Assembly: GCA_963934295.1 (NCBI GenBank)
Contig: CAWVXY010000006.1
Span: forward strand, 52,633-116,632
Reading direction: 5' to 3'
Source: Seribacter sp963934295
GTDB taxonomy: Bacteria > Verrucomicrobiota > Verrucomicrobiia > Opitutales > Seribacteraceae
Length of the DNA: 64,000 bases
Below, piece after piece: positions 45,055 to 53,532 of this stretch; positions within the stretch are counted from its first letter, which is position 1; the number at the start of each line of letters is the position of its first letter. The position numbers and the translations under genes were made by a program. The notes below the pieces were generated by a model. It had not been told where the DNA came from. It did no database searches and saw only the letters and a list, made by a program, of their open reading frames with translations.

Positions 45055-46508
45055 GGAAGGTTTTTAGCAATCATTTTATCAATATATCCCTGCTCGATGT
45101 CTTGTTGACTGGGAATTAACTTTCCATGTGGGTCTGTTCTTGGGTTTGAGAGAATCCGTTCAATTTTTCGAACGGTTTCATCCCCCAGCACATGTTCGAT
45201 TTTCTCCGCGTCTTCATGAACATGATCGGCTGCGTATTGAACTTCATTAGTCAGATATAGTTCCCAAAGACGATGATTCCTGACAATCCGGCATGCTTCA
45301 CTCCACCCAGTTGGAGAGAGCGACAGAGTGTTTTCACTCGGAAGTGCCTGGTCTTTGAGGGGCATGAGGAAGGCAAAGTCTTTTTTAACCAAATGAATAG
45401 CCTCGTGGTGCATTTCTGGCATGCTCACTCTTCTTCTCTTGGCAAGATTGCCAAGCCGTACGGTGTCCTGAGAAAAGTTATTCCATTCTAATTCCTGATA
45501 AACCGCCTTTAAAGTGTTTTCCAGAGCAATTTTGCGCTCCTTTCCACGCAACCGTAGCCATTTAAAAAGGAGTCCATTTTCGGGATGGAAGAAAAGAGCG
45601 AGAATAAATAAAAGAGTGGAAGTTAGAACTATCAGCGGACCTGTTGGTAACCGACTGCCGAGGAATGAAAGATATGAACCGATTATCCCGGCTACCATTC
45701 CCAGTAGGGCCGACCATAAAAGAAGGCTTTTCATTTTTTGGGTAATAATGGAAGCCGTGGCGGCAGGTATAATCAGTAATGCTGAAACCAGAATAACTCC
45801 GACAACCTGGAGAGAGGTTATTACCGAGAATGCCAATAGCATCCAAAGAAAATATTGTAAGAGATCCACCGGAAGTCCAATGGAGCGAGCAAATCCGTGA
45901 TCAAATCCAGTGACTAAGAGTTCTTTGTAAAAAATCGTGGTAATAAGAATGATCAGGATACATGAAATACCCATAGCCCAGACATCCTGAGTCGAGAGTC
46001 CAGTAATTTGCCCGAAGAGATACCTGTCAATTCCAGACTGGTTCCCAAATTCCATCTTTTGAATTCTGGTTAAGAGACAAATGCCAACGGCATAAAACCC
46101 TGAAAGCACCAGGCCGAGTGCACTATCAAGTCCTACTTTCGTGGTTTTTTTAAGTAAGGAAATTAAAAAAACTCCAAGAAAGCCGGCGATCATGGCACCG
46201 ATAATGATACTGATAGAATTTTTGGACTGACTCCATAAAAAGCCCACCGCAACTCCGGGTAAAACAGCATGGGAAAGAGTGTCTCCAAAAAGGGATAATT
46301 TTCGGGTCACCACAAAACCACCCATCAAGCCGCATCCCACACCCATGAAAATAACCCCCATGACAACAACCTGAACCGAGTAATCTGAAAAAGAGAAAAA
46401 CCGGACGGTTTTAGAAATGAGGTTAACTTCATCATTTACCTGTGCTGCATCCATATGAATGAATGGAAAAAGTAAAAATAGGTAGAGAGCTAAACCTGGG
46501 GTTTTCAA
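45051..46508 (-). CDS. metal ABC transporter permease fused to a DtxR/MntR-like domain
   Basis: 485 aa. Residues about 40-330 are an ABC-3 permease (GFVVTRKLSLFGDTLSHAVLPGVAVGF, VGVILVSALLIIPAATASII). The last 150 residues are a cytoplasmic DtxR-like module: a helical start LENTLKAVYQELEW, a winged-helix segment RLGNLAKRRRVSMPEMH, and the dimerisation/metal region RNHRLWELYLTNEVQYAADHVHEDAEKIEHVLG with the typical NPRTDPHGKLIP. The tail keeps many metal-site residues, so it may sense intracellular metal and gate transport. I recall similar fusions in other PVC and Bacteroidota genomes. No soluble domain is missing from the operon. Confidence 0.88.
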   Translation of the reverse strand: MKTPGLALYLFLLFPFIHMDAAQVNDEVNLISKTVRFFSFSDYSVQVVVMGVIFMGVGCGLMGGFVVTRKLSLFGDTLSHAVLPGVAVGFLWSQSKNSISIIIGAMIAGFLGVFLISLLKKTTKVGLDSALGLVLSGFYAVGICLLTRIQKMEFGNQSGIDRYLFGQITGLSTQDVWAMGISCILIILITTIFYKELLVTGFDHGFARSIGLPVDLLQYFLWMLLAFSVITSLQVVGVILVSALLIIPAATASIITQKMKSLLLWSALLGMVAGIIGSYLSFLGSRLPTGPLIVLTSTLLFILALFFHPENGLLFKWLRLRGKERKIALENTLKAVYQELEWNNFSQDTVRLGNLAKRRRVSMPEMHHEAIHLVKKDFAFLMPLKDQALPSENTLSLSPTGWSEACRIVRNHRLWELYLTNEVQYAADHVHEDAEKIEHVLGDETVRKIERILSNPRTDPHGKLIPSQQDIEQGYIDKMIAKNLP

Positions 46509-46556
46509 CTTCGTAGCAGAGTTTTGAAGATATCGATAATAAAAAAGGTATCGCAG

Positions 46557-47351
46557 TTATTTAATTTTATGCTCAGGCTCATTATGAAAATCTTTGGCAG
46601 ACTGATCGGCAATTTCAGTAAAAACGGTGAGTCGCCCACCATATGTTTTTTGTAAGAGATCCTTGGTAAATGTTTTGTTCACATCACCGTAGGCAATCAG
46701 GCGCATATTTAATAAAATGATTTGATCAAAATATTCCTTTGCATTCGATAAATCATGATGAACGATAATTAAAGTTTTTCCTTTTTGCTTTAATTCTCGA
46801 AGAAGTTCAATAATCGCATTTTCGGTTACTGCATCAACTCCGGCAAAGGGTTCATCCATTAGGTATAAATCACTTTCCTGAGCCAGGGCTCGGGCCAGAA
46901 AAACACGTTGTTGCTGCCCCCCGGAAAGTTTCCCAATTTGCCTGTCTGCAAATGGGGACATATTGACCTTTTCTAAACATTCGTGAGCAATGGTTCGGTC
47001 TTTTTTACTTATTCTTTTCAACCATCCTGCATGACCGTATCTCCCCATTAAGACGACGTCTAATACAGAAACTGGAAAATCCCAATCCACCGACTCTCTT
47101 TGGGGAACATAGCCGACTCGACGATATGAGCTTTTACCTTTTTTACCAAATATTTTTACCCACCCACCATGGGCGGGAACGATTCCCATAATTGTTTTAA
47201 TTAAGGTTGATTTCCCGGCGCCGTTCGGGCCAATTATTCCGATCAGTCCTCCTTCTTCAATTTCCAAGTCAATACCATAGAGGACGGGTTTCCGGTTGTA
47301 TGATACGGTCAAGTCATGAACTTCAAGGGGTAAGAGCGATTTACTCATCAC
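46557..47351 (-). CDS. metal ABC transporter ATP-binding protein (MntB/ZnuC type)
   Basis: 264 aa. Walker A GPNGAGKSTLIKTI near residue 41, Q-loop YVPQRESVDWDFPV, signature LSGGQQQRVFLARALA, Walker B LYLMDEPFAGVD and switch His VHHDL. The RESVDWDFPVSVLDVVLMGRYG run is typical of manganese/zinc/iron importers of the TroB family. Its ATG lies in a 4-base overlap with the binding-protein stop. C-terminus ends in HNEPEHKIK. Confidence 0.92.
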   Translation of the reverse strand: MMSKSLLPLEVHDLTVSYNRKPVLYGIDLEIEEGGLIGIIGPNGAGKSTLIKTIMGIVPAHGGWVKIFGKKGKSSYRRVGYVPQRESVDWDFPVSVLDVVLMGRYGHAGWLKRISKKDRTIAHECLEKVNMSPFADRQIGKLSGGQQQRVFLARALAQESDLYLMDEPFAGVDAVTENAIIELLRELKQKGKTLIIVHHDLSNAKEYFDQIILLNMRLIAYGDVNKTFTKDLLQKTYGGRLTVFTEIADQSAKDFHNEPEHKIK

Positions 47352-48358
47352 GGTTTTTGGCTCAGAGCTTTCACGATAGTGGAAACATTATGCACCATCA
47401 TGCCTGACCAAGTGTTAGCCTTGAACAACTTGTTATTCGGGCCAATGGAACTATGATCTTTGGATCCGAGTGCGTCCGAAAATAATTCACCGCCAATCGT
47501 TACATCGCATTCTTTAGCAATTTCCTCGATCGCACCTGGATTGACACTAGTTTCAATAAAAATTGCCGGTATATTTTGCTGTTTGATTAAATCCACCAAG
47601 CTTGCCCGGTCACCCAACCCGGCTTCGGTTGTTGTGGATACTCCCTGAAGAGCAACAACCTCCAGTCCCATTGCTCTCCCGAAATATTGAAAAGCGTCAT
47701 GGCTGGTAACCAACTTCTTTTGAGATGGAGGAATATTTTCCATTTGAGCTGTTGCCCAGTTTTCTATCAGCAAAATTTCATCAATAAATAATTTTAGATT
47801 TTGTGAGTAAAAATTTTTCCCGGAGGGATCAAAATTAGATATCATTTTTGTAAACTCGCGAGCCACGGAAGACCAAATTTTAGGATCAAACCAAACATGG
47901 GGATCGGGGTGTTTTTCGTCCCCGTCATGTTGATCTGGGAAAATAATTTGTTCCGCTGGCAATGCAGCAGTTGCGTCGAAAGTTAAGACTCCTTTTTTTT
48001 CCCCATTGGAAAGTACTTCAGAAAGCTTGCCCTCCAACATCATCCCATGGAACACGACAAGGTCAGCTTTTGAAATGGCCAATATATCCCTTGAGGTTGG
48101 TTTGTAAATATGTGGATCCACGCCGGGCCCCATTAATGAAGTAATTTGAAACCGATTGCCTGTTATCTTTTCCACCAAGTCCCTCATGTGGGTAGTGGTA
48201 ACAACAATTTTGGGTTTTTCGTTATCGATCGTGTGTGTATTCAGGTTGTCTGTAGAACCCTGCTCGCATGACATGGTTAAAAATAGCCATACCAGAGTTA
48301 TCTTGCAGATGAACAACTTGATGAATGCAGTGAGTAAATTAGGATTATTAAAAGTCAT
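47348..48358 (-). CDS. metal ABC transporter substrate-binding lipoprotein (MntC/TroA type)
   Basis: 336 aa. Lipobox near residue 30 (FLTMSC). Cluster A-I binding-protein fold with four probable metal ligands: His in GVDPHIYKPTSRD, His in DPHVWFDPKIW, Glu in IFIETSVNP and Asp in ELFSDALG. The His-His-Glu-Asp set and the absence of a His-rich loop favour manganese or iron over zinc. VSTTTEAGL is also typical. First gene of the operon, divergent from an MntR-like regulator, with a palindrome 4 bases upstream of its start. Confidence 0.9.
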   Translation of the reverse strand: MTFNNPNLLTAFIKLFICKITLVWLFLTMSCEQGSTDNLNTHTIDNEKPKIVVTTTHMRDLVEKITGNRFQITSLMGPGVDPHIYKPTSRDILAISKADLVVFHGMMLEGKLSEVLSNGEKKGVLTFDATAALPAEQIIFPDQHDGDEKHPDPHVWFDPKIWSSVAREFTKMISNFDPSGKNFYSQNLKLFIDEILLIENWATAQMENIPPSQKKLVTSHDAFQYFGRAMGLEVVALQGVSTTTEAGLGDRASLVDLIKQQNIPAIFIETSVNPGAIEEIAKECDVTIGGELFSDALGSKDHSSIGPNNKLFKANTWSGMMVHNVSTIVKALSQKP

Positions 48359-48361
48359 TAG

Positions 48362-48375
48362 TTTGATTAGTCAAA
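48362..48375. promoter_or_regulatory. candidate MntR/DtxR operator
   Basis: TTTGATTAGTCAAA has 5-base perfect arms (TTTGA/TCAAA) around TTAG. It sits in the 72-base gap between the divergent binding-protein gene (start 48358) and the regulator (start 48431), where an autoregulated metal operator would be expected. Not a match to a remembered consensus. Confidence 0.4.
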
Positions 48376-48430
48376 GTCTATGGATTAATTTTTGTTGAGT
48401 CAATTATGGATTGGGTTCATGTTTGTGTTT

Positions 48431-49090
48431 ATGCCAAGTGCAACGGTGGAAAATTACCTTAAATGCATTCTGATGTTATCGATGGAAAACGATCAGGCCG
48501 AGGTGTCTATGGGATTAATTGCAAATTCTTTAGGGGTTACTCCTGGTACAGCGACCTCGATGATGAAAAACCTGCAGCGTGAGAAGTGGCTTACCTATAA
48601 ATCCCGTAAAGGTGTCACGCTTACCGTATCGGGTAAAAAACTGGGTATGCGGATGATAAGAAGACATCGTTTACTAGAAACATTTTTGGTTGAGACTCTT
48701 GGTTTGGATTGGAGTGAGATACATGATGAAGCGGAAGAACTTGAACATGCAATTTCGGAAAAAGTCCTCGAACGTCTGGATGTTTTTCTCGGTAATCCGC
48801 AGCATGACCCTCACGGGCATCCCATCCCGACAAAAGGTGGGGTGATTAGAAAACTTCCTCAAAAAACTCTTTTAGATTCAGCACTTGGGAAAAAAGTTAA
48901 AATCGAATCAATCCTGGATCAGGGGTCAGAATTTTTGAAATTTGCTCAAAAAAAAGGACTTATGCCTGGAAAAATGGTAAAAGTAATCCAACGGGACAAG
49001 ATGGCTGACACGATTGAATTACAGCAGGGGAAAAAGCCAAAATTTTCCCTGGGTTTTAAGTCGGCGGAAAAAATTTTAGTTGCAGGTTAA
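48431..49090 (+). CDS. mntR: DtxR/MntR-family metal-dependent regulator
   Basis: 219 aa from the ATG at 48431; a longer reading from TTG at 48392 would add 13 unlike-family residues. Winged helix: SATVENYLKCILML, VSMGLIANSLGVTPGTATSMMKNLQREKWLTY. Dimerisation and metal region: RRHRLLETFLVETLGLDW, DEAEELEHAISEKVLERLD and NPQHDPHGHPIP. A C-terminal SH3-like FeoA domain (about 150-219) follows, as in full-length DtxR and IdeR. It probably represses the divergent uptake operon when metal is replete. mntR is chosen because the neighbouring binding protein has Mn-type ligands; iron is an alternative. Confidence 0.85.
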   Translation: MPSATVENYLKCILMLSMENDQAEVSMGLIANSLGVTPGTATSMMKNLQREKWLTYKSRKGVTLTVSGKKLGMRMIRRHRLLETFLVETLGLDWSEIHDEAEELEHAISEKVLERLDVFLGNPQHDPHGHPIPTKGGVIRKLPQKTLLDSALGKKVKIESILDQGSEFLKFAQKKGLMPGKMVKVIQRDKMADTIELQQGKKPKFSLGFKSAEKILVAG

Positions 49091-49099
49091 TTTTATAAC

Positions 49100-49133
49100 T
49101 GAGCCGAATTTTTGCTCATTTGGATTTTTTTTT
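49100..49133 (+). terminator. probable terminator after the MntR-like gene
   Basis: TGAGC pairs with GCTCA around a 9-base loop, 9 bases after the stop, followed by TTTGGA and nine T. The stem is short but the T-run is long. Confidence 0.5.
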
Positions 49134-49239
49134 GATTTAGAAGAAAAAGACATTGCCCCTACTTTAAATTATCCACAGATTAAAGTAATTGTGTAACATT
49201 TGAACTAATTGTTCGTTAAACTTCAATCCTTACTTAACA

Positions 49240-50283
49240 ATGCCAAGACCCGTAACTTTGTTCACCGGCCAATGGGCCGATTTATCTTTACCAACTCTCG
49301 CTAAAAAAGCGTCAGAGATGGGCTACAATGGCTTAGAATTAGCCTGTTGGGGCGACCATTTTGATGTTGATAAAGCCGCAGTTTCTAAAAAGTATTGTCA
49401 GGAAAGATGGGAAATCTTAGGAGATCATAATCTTACTGCTTTTGCGATTTCCAGCCATTTGGTTGGTCAAGCGATTTGCGACCCGATAGATGAGCGACAT
49501 AAATCAATCCTGCCTACAGATGTTTGGGGTGATGGTGATCCGGAGAAAGTGCGTAAGCGAGCAGCCAGGAAAATGGCCAAAACTGCCAAGGCTTGCCGTA
49601 ACTTTATTAATGCTAAACCTGGACGCGGAAAAAAGGAGGATTTCCCCGCCGTGGTCAATGGGTTTACCGGTTCAAGCATATGGCATTCTATTTATGCATT
49701 TCCTCCAACAGACCAGGCATACTGGGACAAAGGATTTGAGGATTTTGCCAAACGCTTTGGACCGATATTACAGGAGTTTGAAAAACATAATGTCAACTTT
49801 GCACTTGAGGTACATCCGACGGAAATCGCTTTTGATATAGCAAGTGCAGAGCGGGCACTATCTGCGGTCAAGAACCATAAGCGTTTTGGTTTTAATTATG
49901 ACCCATCCCATCTAGGATACCAAGGAGTTGATTATGTGAAATTTATCCGCACTTTTTCAGACCGTATCTATCATGTGCACATGAAAGATGCTTGGTGGGG
50001 GCATGGAGACGGAACGGTCGGAGTCTTTGGTGGGCATACGACATTTTGTGACCCTCGACGTCAGTGGGATTTCCGGTCGGTAGGGCGAGGGGATGTTAAT
50101 TTTGAGGAAATTATTGTTGCCTTAAACGATGTTAGGTATGCCGGTCCGCTTTCCATTGAATGGGAGGATGGTCGAATGGACAGATTTCATGGAGCAACTG
50201 AATCCTGTGAATTTGTAAAGGCCCTTGATTTTAAGCCCAACGAAATGGCTTTCGATTCTGCATTTGATAAAAAAAATCAATAA
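49240..50283 (+). CDS. sugar phosphate isomerase/epimerase family protein (TIM barrel)
   Basis: 347 aa, no signal peptide. AP-endonuclease-2-type TIM barrel with the metal ligands of xylose-isomerase-like enzymes: Glu in FALEVHPTE, Asp/His in FNYDPSHLGYQG, His in YHVHMKDAWW and Glu in LSIEWEDGRM. It probably isomerises or epimerises a sugar or cyclitol. It is followed by two Gfo/Idh/MocA genes on the same strand (gaps of 48 and 30 bases), a combination found in inositol and unusual-sugar catabolism. The exact substrate cannot be told. Confidence 0.88.
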   Translation: MPRPVTLFTGQWADLSLPTLAKKASEMGYNGLELACWGDHFDVDKAAVSKKYCQERWEILGDHNLTAFAISSHLVGQAICDPIDERHKSILPTDVWGDGDPEKVRKRAARKMAKTAKACRNFINAKPGRGKKEDFPAVVNGFTGSSIWHSIYAFPPTDQAYWDKGFEDFAKRFGPILQEFEKHNVNFALEVHPTEIAFDIASAERALSAVKNHKRFGFNYDPSHLGYQGVDYVKFIRTFSDRIYHVHMKDAWWGHGDGTVGVFGGHTTFCDPRRQWDFRSVGRGDVNFEEIIVALNDVRYAGPLSIEWEDGRMDRFHGATESCEFVKALDFKPNEMAFDSAFDKKNQ

Positions 50284-50331
50284 GAGCTGTCACTCAATTC
50301 TGATTAATTATATTAATAAAATCTACAGGAT

Positions 50332-51498
50332 ATGAATAGAAAATTAAAAATGGGAATGGTTGGGGGTGGTCGAGGTGCATTTATTGGCGGAGTCCACCGT
50401 CGTGCGGCCAATCTTGACGGTCAAATAGAATTGGTTGCCGGTGCTTTTTCATCCGATCCAAAAAAATCTAAACTTTCAGGAAAAGATTTCTACATTGATC
50501 CTTCTAGAACATATGGTTCATACCAGGAGATGGCAGAAAAAGAGGCTTTGCTTCCTGTGGGTGAACGTATTGATTTTGTCAGTATAGTAGTTCAGAACTA
50601 TTTACATTTCGACGTGGCAAAAACCTTTTTAAAAGCGGGTTTTAATGTGATCTGTGACAAGCCGGTCACCCTTGATCTATCCCAGGCAAGAGAGCTCAAA
50701 AAGATAATTACCAAGTCCAAAAAAGTTTTTGCCTTAACCCATAATTACACGGGTTATCCCATGGTTAAACAGGCCCGTGATATGATTAAGAAGGGCAAGC
50801 TTGGAAAAATCATAAAAGTAGTTTGTGAATACCCGCAGGGATATGCAATTACTGCTCTAACTGGAGAAACCAAGGCAATTTCAAATTGGCGAGCGGATCC
50901 AAAAATTGCTGGTGTCTCTAATTGTATGGGAGATATCGGAACTCATGCGGAGAATTTGGTTCATTATATTTCCGGCTTGGAGATTGATTCGCTCTGTGCT
51001 GATCTGTCCGTGAATATCCCCGGTCGTACTTTGGATGATGACGGAAATGTATTGGTACGTTTCAAGGGCGGGGCACGAGGAATCATTTACGCTTCCCAAA
51101 TATCAAATGGTGATGAGAATAATTTAAATATTCGAGTGTATGGAACCAAAAAATCCCTCGAATGGCATCAGGAGCACCCAAATGAATTAATCGTCAAGGA
51201 TGCCCGGGCACCCAGGGAAATTTACCGTCGAGGAAATGATTATATCGCTGGACCTGCTGCTGACTGTACCCGAATACCTTTTGGGCATCCTGAAGGTTTT
51301 ATTGAAGCGTTTGCCAATGTTTATAATTCCGCAATGGTCGCTGTAAAGGATGAGATTGCAGGGAAATTTCCACGGAAATCCGGTTATGATTATCCAGATA
51401 TCCGTGATGGAATAATTGGAATGGCATTTATTGAGACCGTTGTTAAAAGTTCAAAGGCAAAGGAGAAATGGGTGAAGTTTCCATCCATTCCTAAATAA
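50332..51498 (+). CDS. Gfo/Idh/MocA family oxidoreductase
   Basis: 388 aa, cytoplasmic. Rossmann motif GMVGGGRGAFIGGVHRRAA near residue 8. The active-site strand has CDKPVTLDLSQAREL with DKP in place of the common EKP. HNYTGYPMVKQARDMI and GDIGTHAENLVHYISG form the substrate domain, with the catalytic His in GTHAEN. Second of a three-gene run with a TIM-barrel isomerase and another oxidoreductase, so the two probably act in series on one sugar or cyclitol. Confidence 0.9.
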   Translation: MNRKLKMGMVGGGRGAFIGGVHRRAANLDGQIELVAGAFSSDPKKSKLSGKDFYIDPSRTYGSYQEMAEKEALLPVGERIDFVSIVVQNYLHFDVAKTFLKAGFNVICDKPVTLDLSQARELKKIITKSKKVFALTHNYTGYPMVKQARDMIKKGKLGKIIKVVCEYPQGYAITALTGETKAISNWRADPKIAGVSNCMGDIGTHAENLVHYISGLEIDSLCADLSVNIPGRTLDDDGNVLVRFKGGARGIIYASQISNGDENNLNIRVYGTKKSLEWHQEHPNELIVKDARAPREIYRRGNDYIAGPAADCTRIPFGHPEGFIEAFANVYNSAMVAVKDEIAGKFPRKSGYDYPDIRDGIIGMAFIETVVKSSKAKEKWVKFPSIPK

Positions 51499-51517
51499 AC
51501 CAGAATTAAATTTTAAG

Positions 51518-51524
51518 AGGAGGT
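51518..51524 (+). promoter_or_regulatory. strong ribosome binding site for the following oxidoreductase
   Basis: AGGAGGT lies 4 bases before the ATG at 51529. The best Shine-Dalgarno match seen in the window, and it confirms this start. Confidence 0.75.
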
Positions 51525-51528
51525 TAAA

Positions 51529-52614
51529 ATGACTATAAAAATTGGAGTAATTGGAGCGGGAGGAATGTTACAATATCATGCCGCTGGTTTTCGGGCCGCA
51601 GGAGCGGAAATTCTTGCGATATGCGATATGAATCAGGCTGCGGCAAAAAAAGCAGCTCAAACTTATGATGTACCAAATGTATTTTCTGATTCTGCGGAGA
51701 TGTTAGATCAATTAAAAGAATTAGACGCAGTCAGTGTAATTACGCCTAATCGAACCCATCGTCCTTTAGCTTTGCAAGTTTTACAGGCCGGCCGACATGT
51801 TTTTTGTGAAAAACCACCTGCATTAAATGCTGCTGAAGTTTCTCAAATGAAAGATGCATCGGAGAGTGCGGGTAAGACATTAATGTTTAATTTTAATAAC
51901 CGGGCCCGTCCGGAATCCTATGCTTTGAGAAAATATATTGAAGCTGGCGAAGTTGGGCAGATCAATTCAGCACAAGCAAAATGGATTAGGCGAACGGGGA
52001 TTCCTGGATTTGGTGGTTGGTTCACAAACAAGGAATTGTCAGGGGGAGGGCCTTTGATTGATTTATTACACATGGTCGACTTAGCGTTGTACTATATGGG
52101 GTATCCTGAACCATCGAGTGTTTTGGCTCAGACCTTTTCTGATTTTATTCAGGATAAAAATTTCAAGGGTCCATGGGGAATTCCAGATGTTGCAGATGGA
52201 GTGACAGATGTGGAGAGTGCGTCCCATGGTTTTATCAAATTTAAAACCGGGCAGATTTTATCTTTTCAGGTTTCTTGGGCAGAAATGGTCAAGCGTGAAG
52301 AGGTTTCTGTAACCTTTCAGGGGAAGAAAGCAGGTGGAATGATTCGCCGGCTTTTTGCATCTGATGGATTGGATGAAACCGCAATTGATGATTGTGAATT
52401 ATATGTTCAGGAACATGGTCGTTCGGTCAATCGTTCGATTATTACTGAGCCAAATGAAGACATGGGTCGCATACGATCCGCAGAAAACTTTGTCCGTTCA
52501 ATTGCCGGGGAAGAACAACCACTCAACACACCGGATCAAGCATTGGCTTTAATGAAAATAATTGATGCCACCTATGAATCTGCTCAAACAGGTAATCCGG
52601 TAAATATCCTGTAA
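51529..52614 (+). CDS. Gfo/Idh/MocA family oxidoreductase
   Basis: 361 aa, cytoplasmic. Rossmann motif GVIGAGGMLQYHAAGFRAAGAE at the N-terminus, VFCEKPPALNAAEV as the active-site strand, FNFNNRARPESYALRKYIEAGE and GGGPLIDLLHMVDLALYYMG for the substrate side; the family His lies in LLHMVD. The start is fixed by a strong AGGAGGT. Last gene of the isomerase-oxidoreductase run. Distant from the preceding paralogue, so probably a different step. Confidence 0.9.
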   Translation: MTIKIGVIGAGGMLQYHAAGFRAAGAEILAICDMNQAAAKKAAQTYDVPNVFSDSAEMLDQLKELDAVSVITPNRTHRPLALQVLQAGRHVFCEKPPALNAAEVSQMKDASESAGKTLMFNFNNRARPESYALRKYIEAGEVGQINSAQAKWIRRTGIPGFGGWFTNKELSGGGPLIDLLHMVDLALYYMGYPEPSSVLAQTFSDFIQDKNFKGPWGIPDVADGVTDVESASHGFIKFKTGQILSFQVSWAEMVKREEVSVTFQGKKAGGMIRRLFASDGLDETAIDDCELYVQEHGRSVNRSIITEPNEDMGRIRSAENFVRSIAGEEQPLNTPDQALALMKIIDATYESAQTGNPVNIL

Positions 52615-52688
52615 GAAGAAGCTCAATAAATACAGCTGTTTGAATCTTGCCACTTATTTGAAATTCCTTCATGATGATCCTTTAAATT

Positions 52689-53027
52689 ATGGGTAAACAA
52701 TACAATAAAGTTATCAAGCGTCGTCGAAGAGCGGCCTATATTGCCAAACGAAAAGCTGCGGTTAAGGAATTAGTAAGCAAGTCAAGCAAAGGTGCGAGCA
52801 AGGCAAAACCTGCCAAAGCAAAGGTTACCCGAAAGGCGGCTGCACCCAAGAAAGCAAAAGTTGTTGAAAAAACCCCTGAACCTGTTGCTGAGAAGGCGAA
52901 TCCAACTGATGTGATTGGTACGGAAGAAGCATCAAATGCCAGTGCAACTAAAGAAGCACCGAAGGAAGCAGTTGCTGTAAAAGAAGAAAAGCCTCAGGAA
53001 GAATCCAAGGATTCCGCCGAGAGTTAA
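52689..53027 (+). CDS. small Lys/Ala-rich protein with basic head and acidic tail
   Basis: 112 aa. The first 20 residues are strongly basic (MGKQYNKVIKRRRRAAYIAK). Residues 25-60 are Lys/Ala/Ser/Pro repeats with AKPAKAKVTRKAAAPKKAK, like histone H1 tails. From about 65 on it becomes Glu-rich (EKTPEPVAEKANPTD...EEKPQEESKDSAES). No folded domain is evident. Nucleic-acid binding, such as nucleoid or ribosome association, is a reasonable inference from charge alone. Followed 13 bases later by a small secreted protein. Confidence 0.65.
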   Translation: MGKQYNKVIKRRRRAAYIAKRKAAVKELVSKSSKGASKAKPAKAKVTRKAAAPKKAKVVEKTPEPVAEKANPTDVIGTEEASNASATKEAPKEAVAVKEEKPQEESKDSAES

Positions 53028-53040
53028 TCTTTTAATTTAA

Positions 53041-53514
53041 GTGATTGTGGGCAAACAATTTGTTCTGCTCTGTACTTTAGTTATATCTTTTCTTTCCTCT
53101 TTTGCTTCGAAAGAAATTGATAAGGTTTCCTTTCAATATTTTAATTCTGAACAACTCACACGGTTGCCTGAATTTTTTTCAGGAAAGGAATATACTGGAA
53201 ATCGTATCTTTTGTAGAAGTAATTTAGAAAGAGAAGGGTTGTATTTTTCATTTCCTTTAAACCAAGAATTTTTACAATTACCCTCAGATTCTAAGATTAC
53301 ATTATCAGTTATTCGTTCGGGTCAAAAAGAGGCTGAAATATTTCCTTTCAAACTACCCGATCAACGTAGTGGGATGAAGTATCTGTTTTTGGGACTTACA
53401 GGAAAAGATTGGCCTATTAAAGAGGCAAAACCAATCGCTTGGCAGATTGAAATAAAAAATTTATCAGATGAATTACTATTTAGAAAAAAAAGTTTTCTCT
53501 GGTCTCATGATTGA
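53041..53514 (+). CDS. small secreted protein, unknown family
   Basis: 157 aa from GTG, with a signal peptide ending near SFA; a second GTG at 53047 would serve equally. The mature part alternates hydrophobic and polar residues (EGLYFSFPLNQEF, SKITLSVIRSGQKEAEIFPFKL, KPIAWQIEIKNL), consistent with a single beta-sandwich. I do not recognise a family. It lies 18 bases before the DNA glycosylase gene and after the Lys/Ala-rich protein, so co-transcription is likely even though the functions look unrelated. Confidence 0.6.
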   Translation: MIVGKQFVLLCTLVISFLSSFASKEIDKVSFQYFNSEQLTRLPEFFSGKEYTGNRIFCRSNLEREGLYFSFPLNQEFLQLPSDSKITLSVIRSGQKEAEIFPFKLPDQRSGMKYLFLGLTGKDWPIKEAKPIAWQIEIKNLSDELLFRKKSFLWSHD

Positions 53515-53532
53515 TAAAAAAATCCAGCCGGC

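Noticed and set aside
48392..48430. TTG start giving a longer MntR-like protein
   Set aside because: The extra 13 residues are hydrophobic and outside the family fold, and ATG 48431 gives the standard DtxR start.
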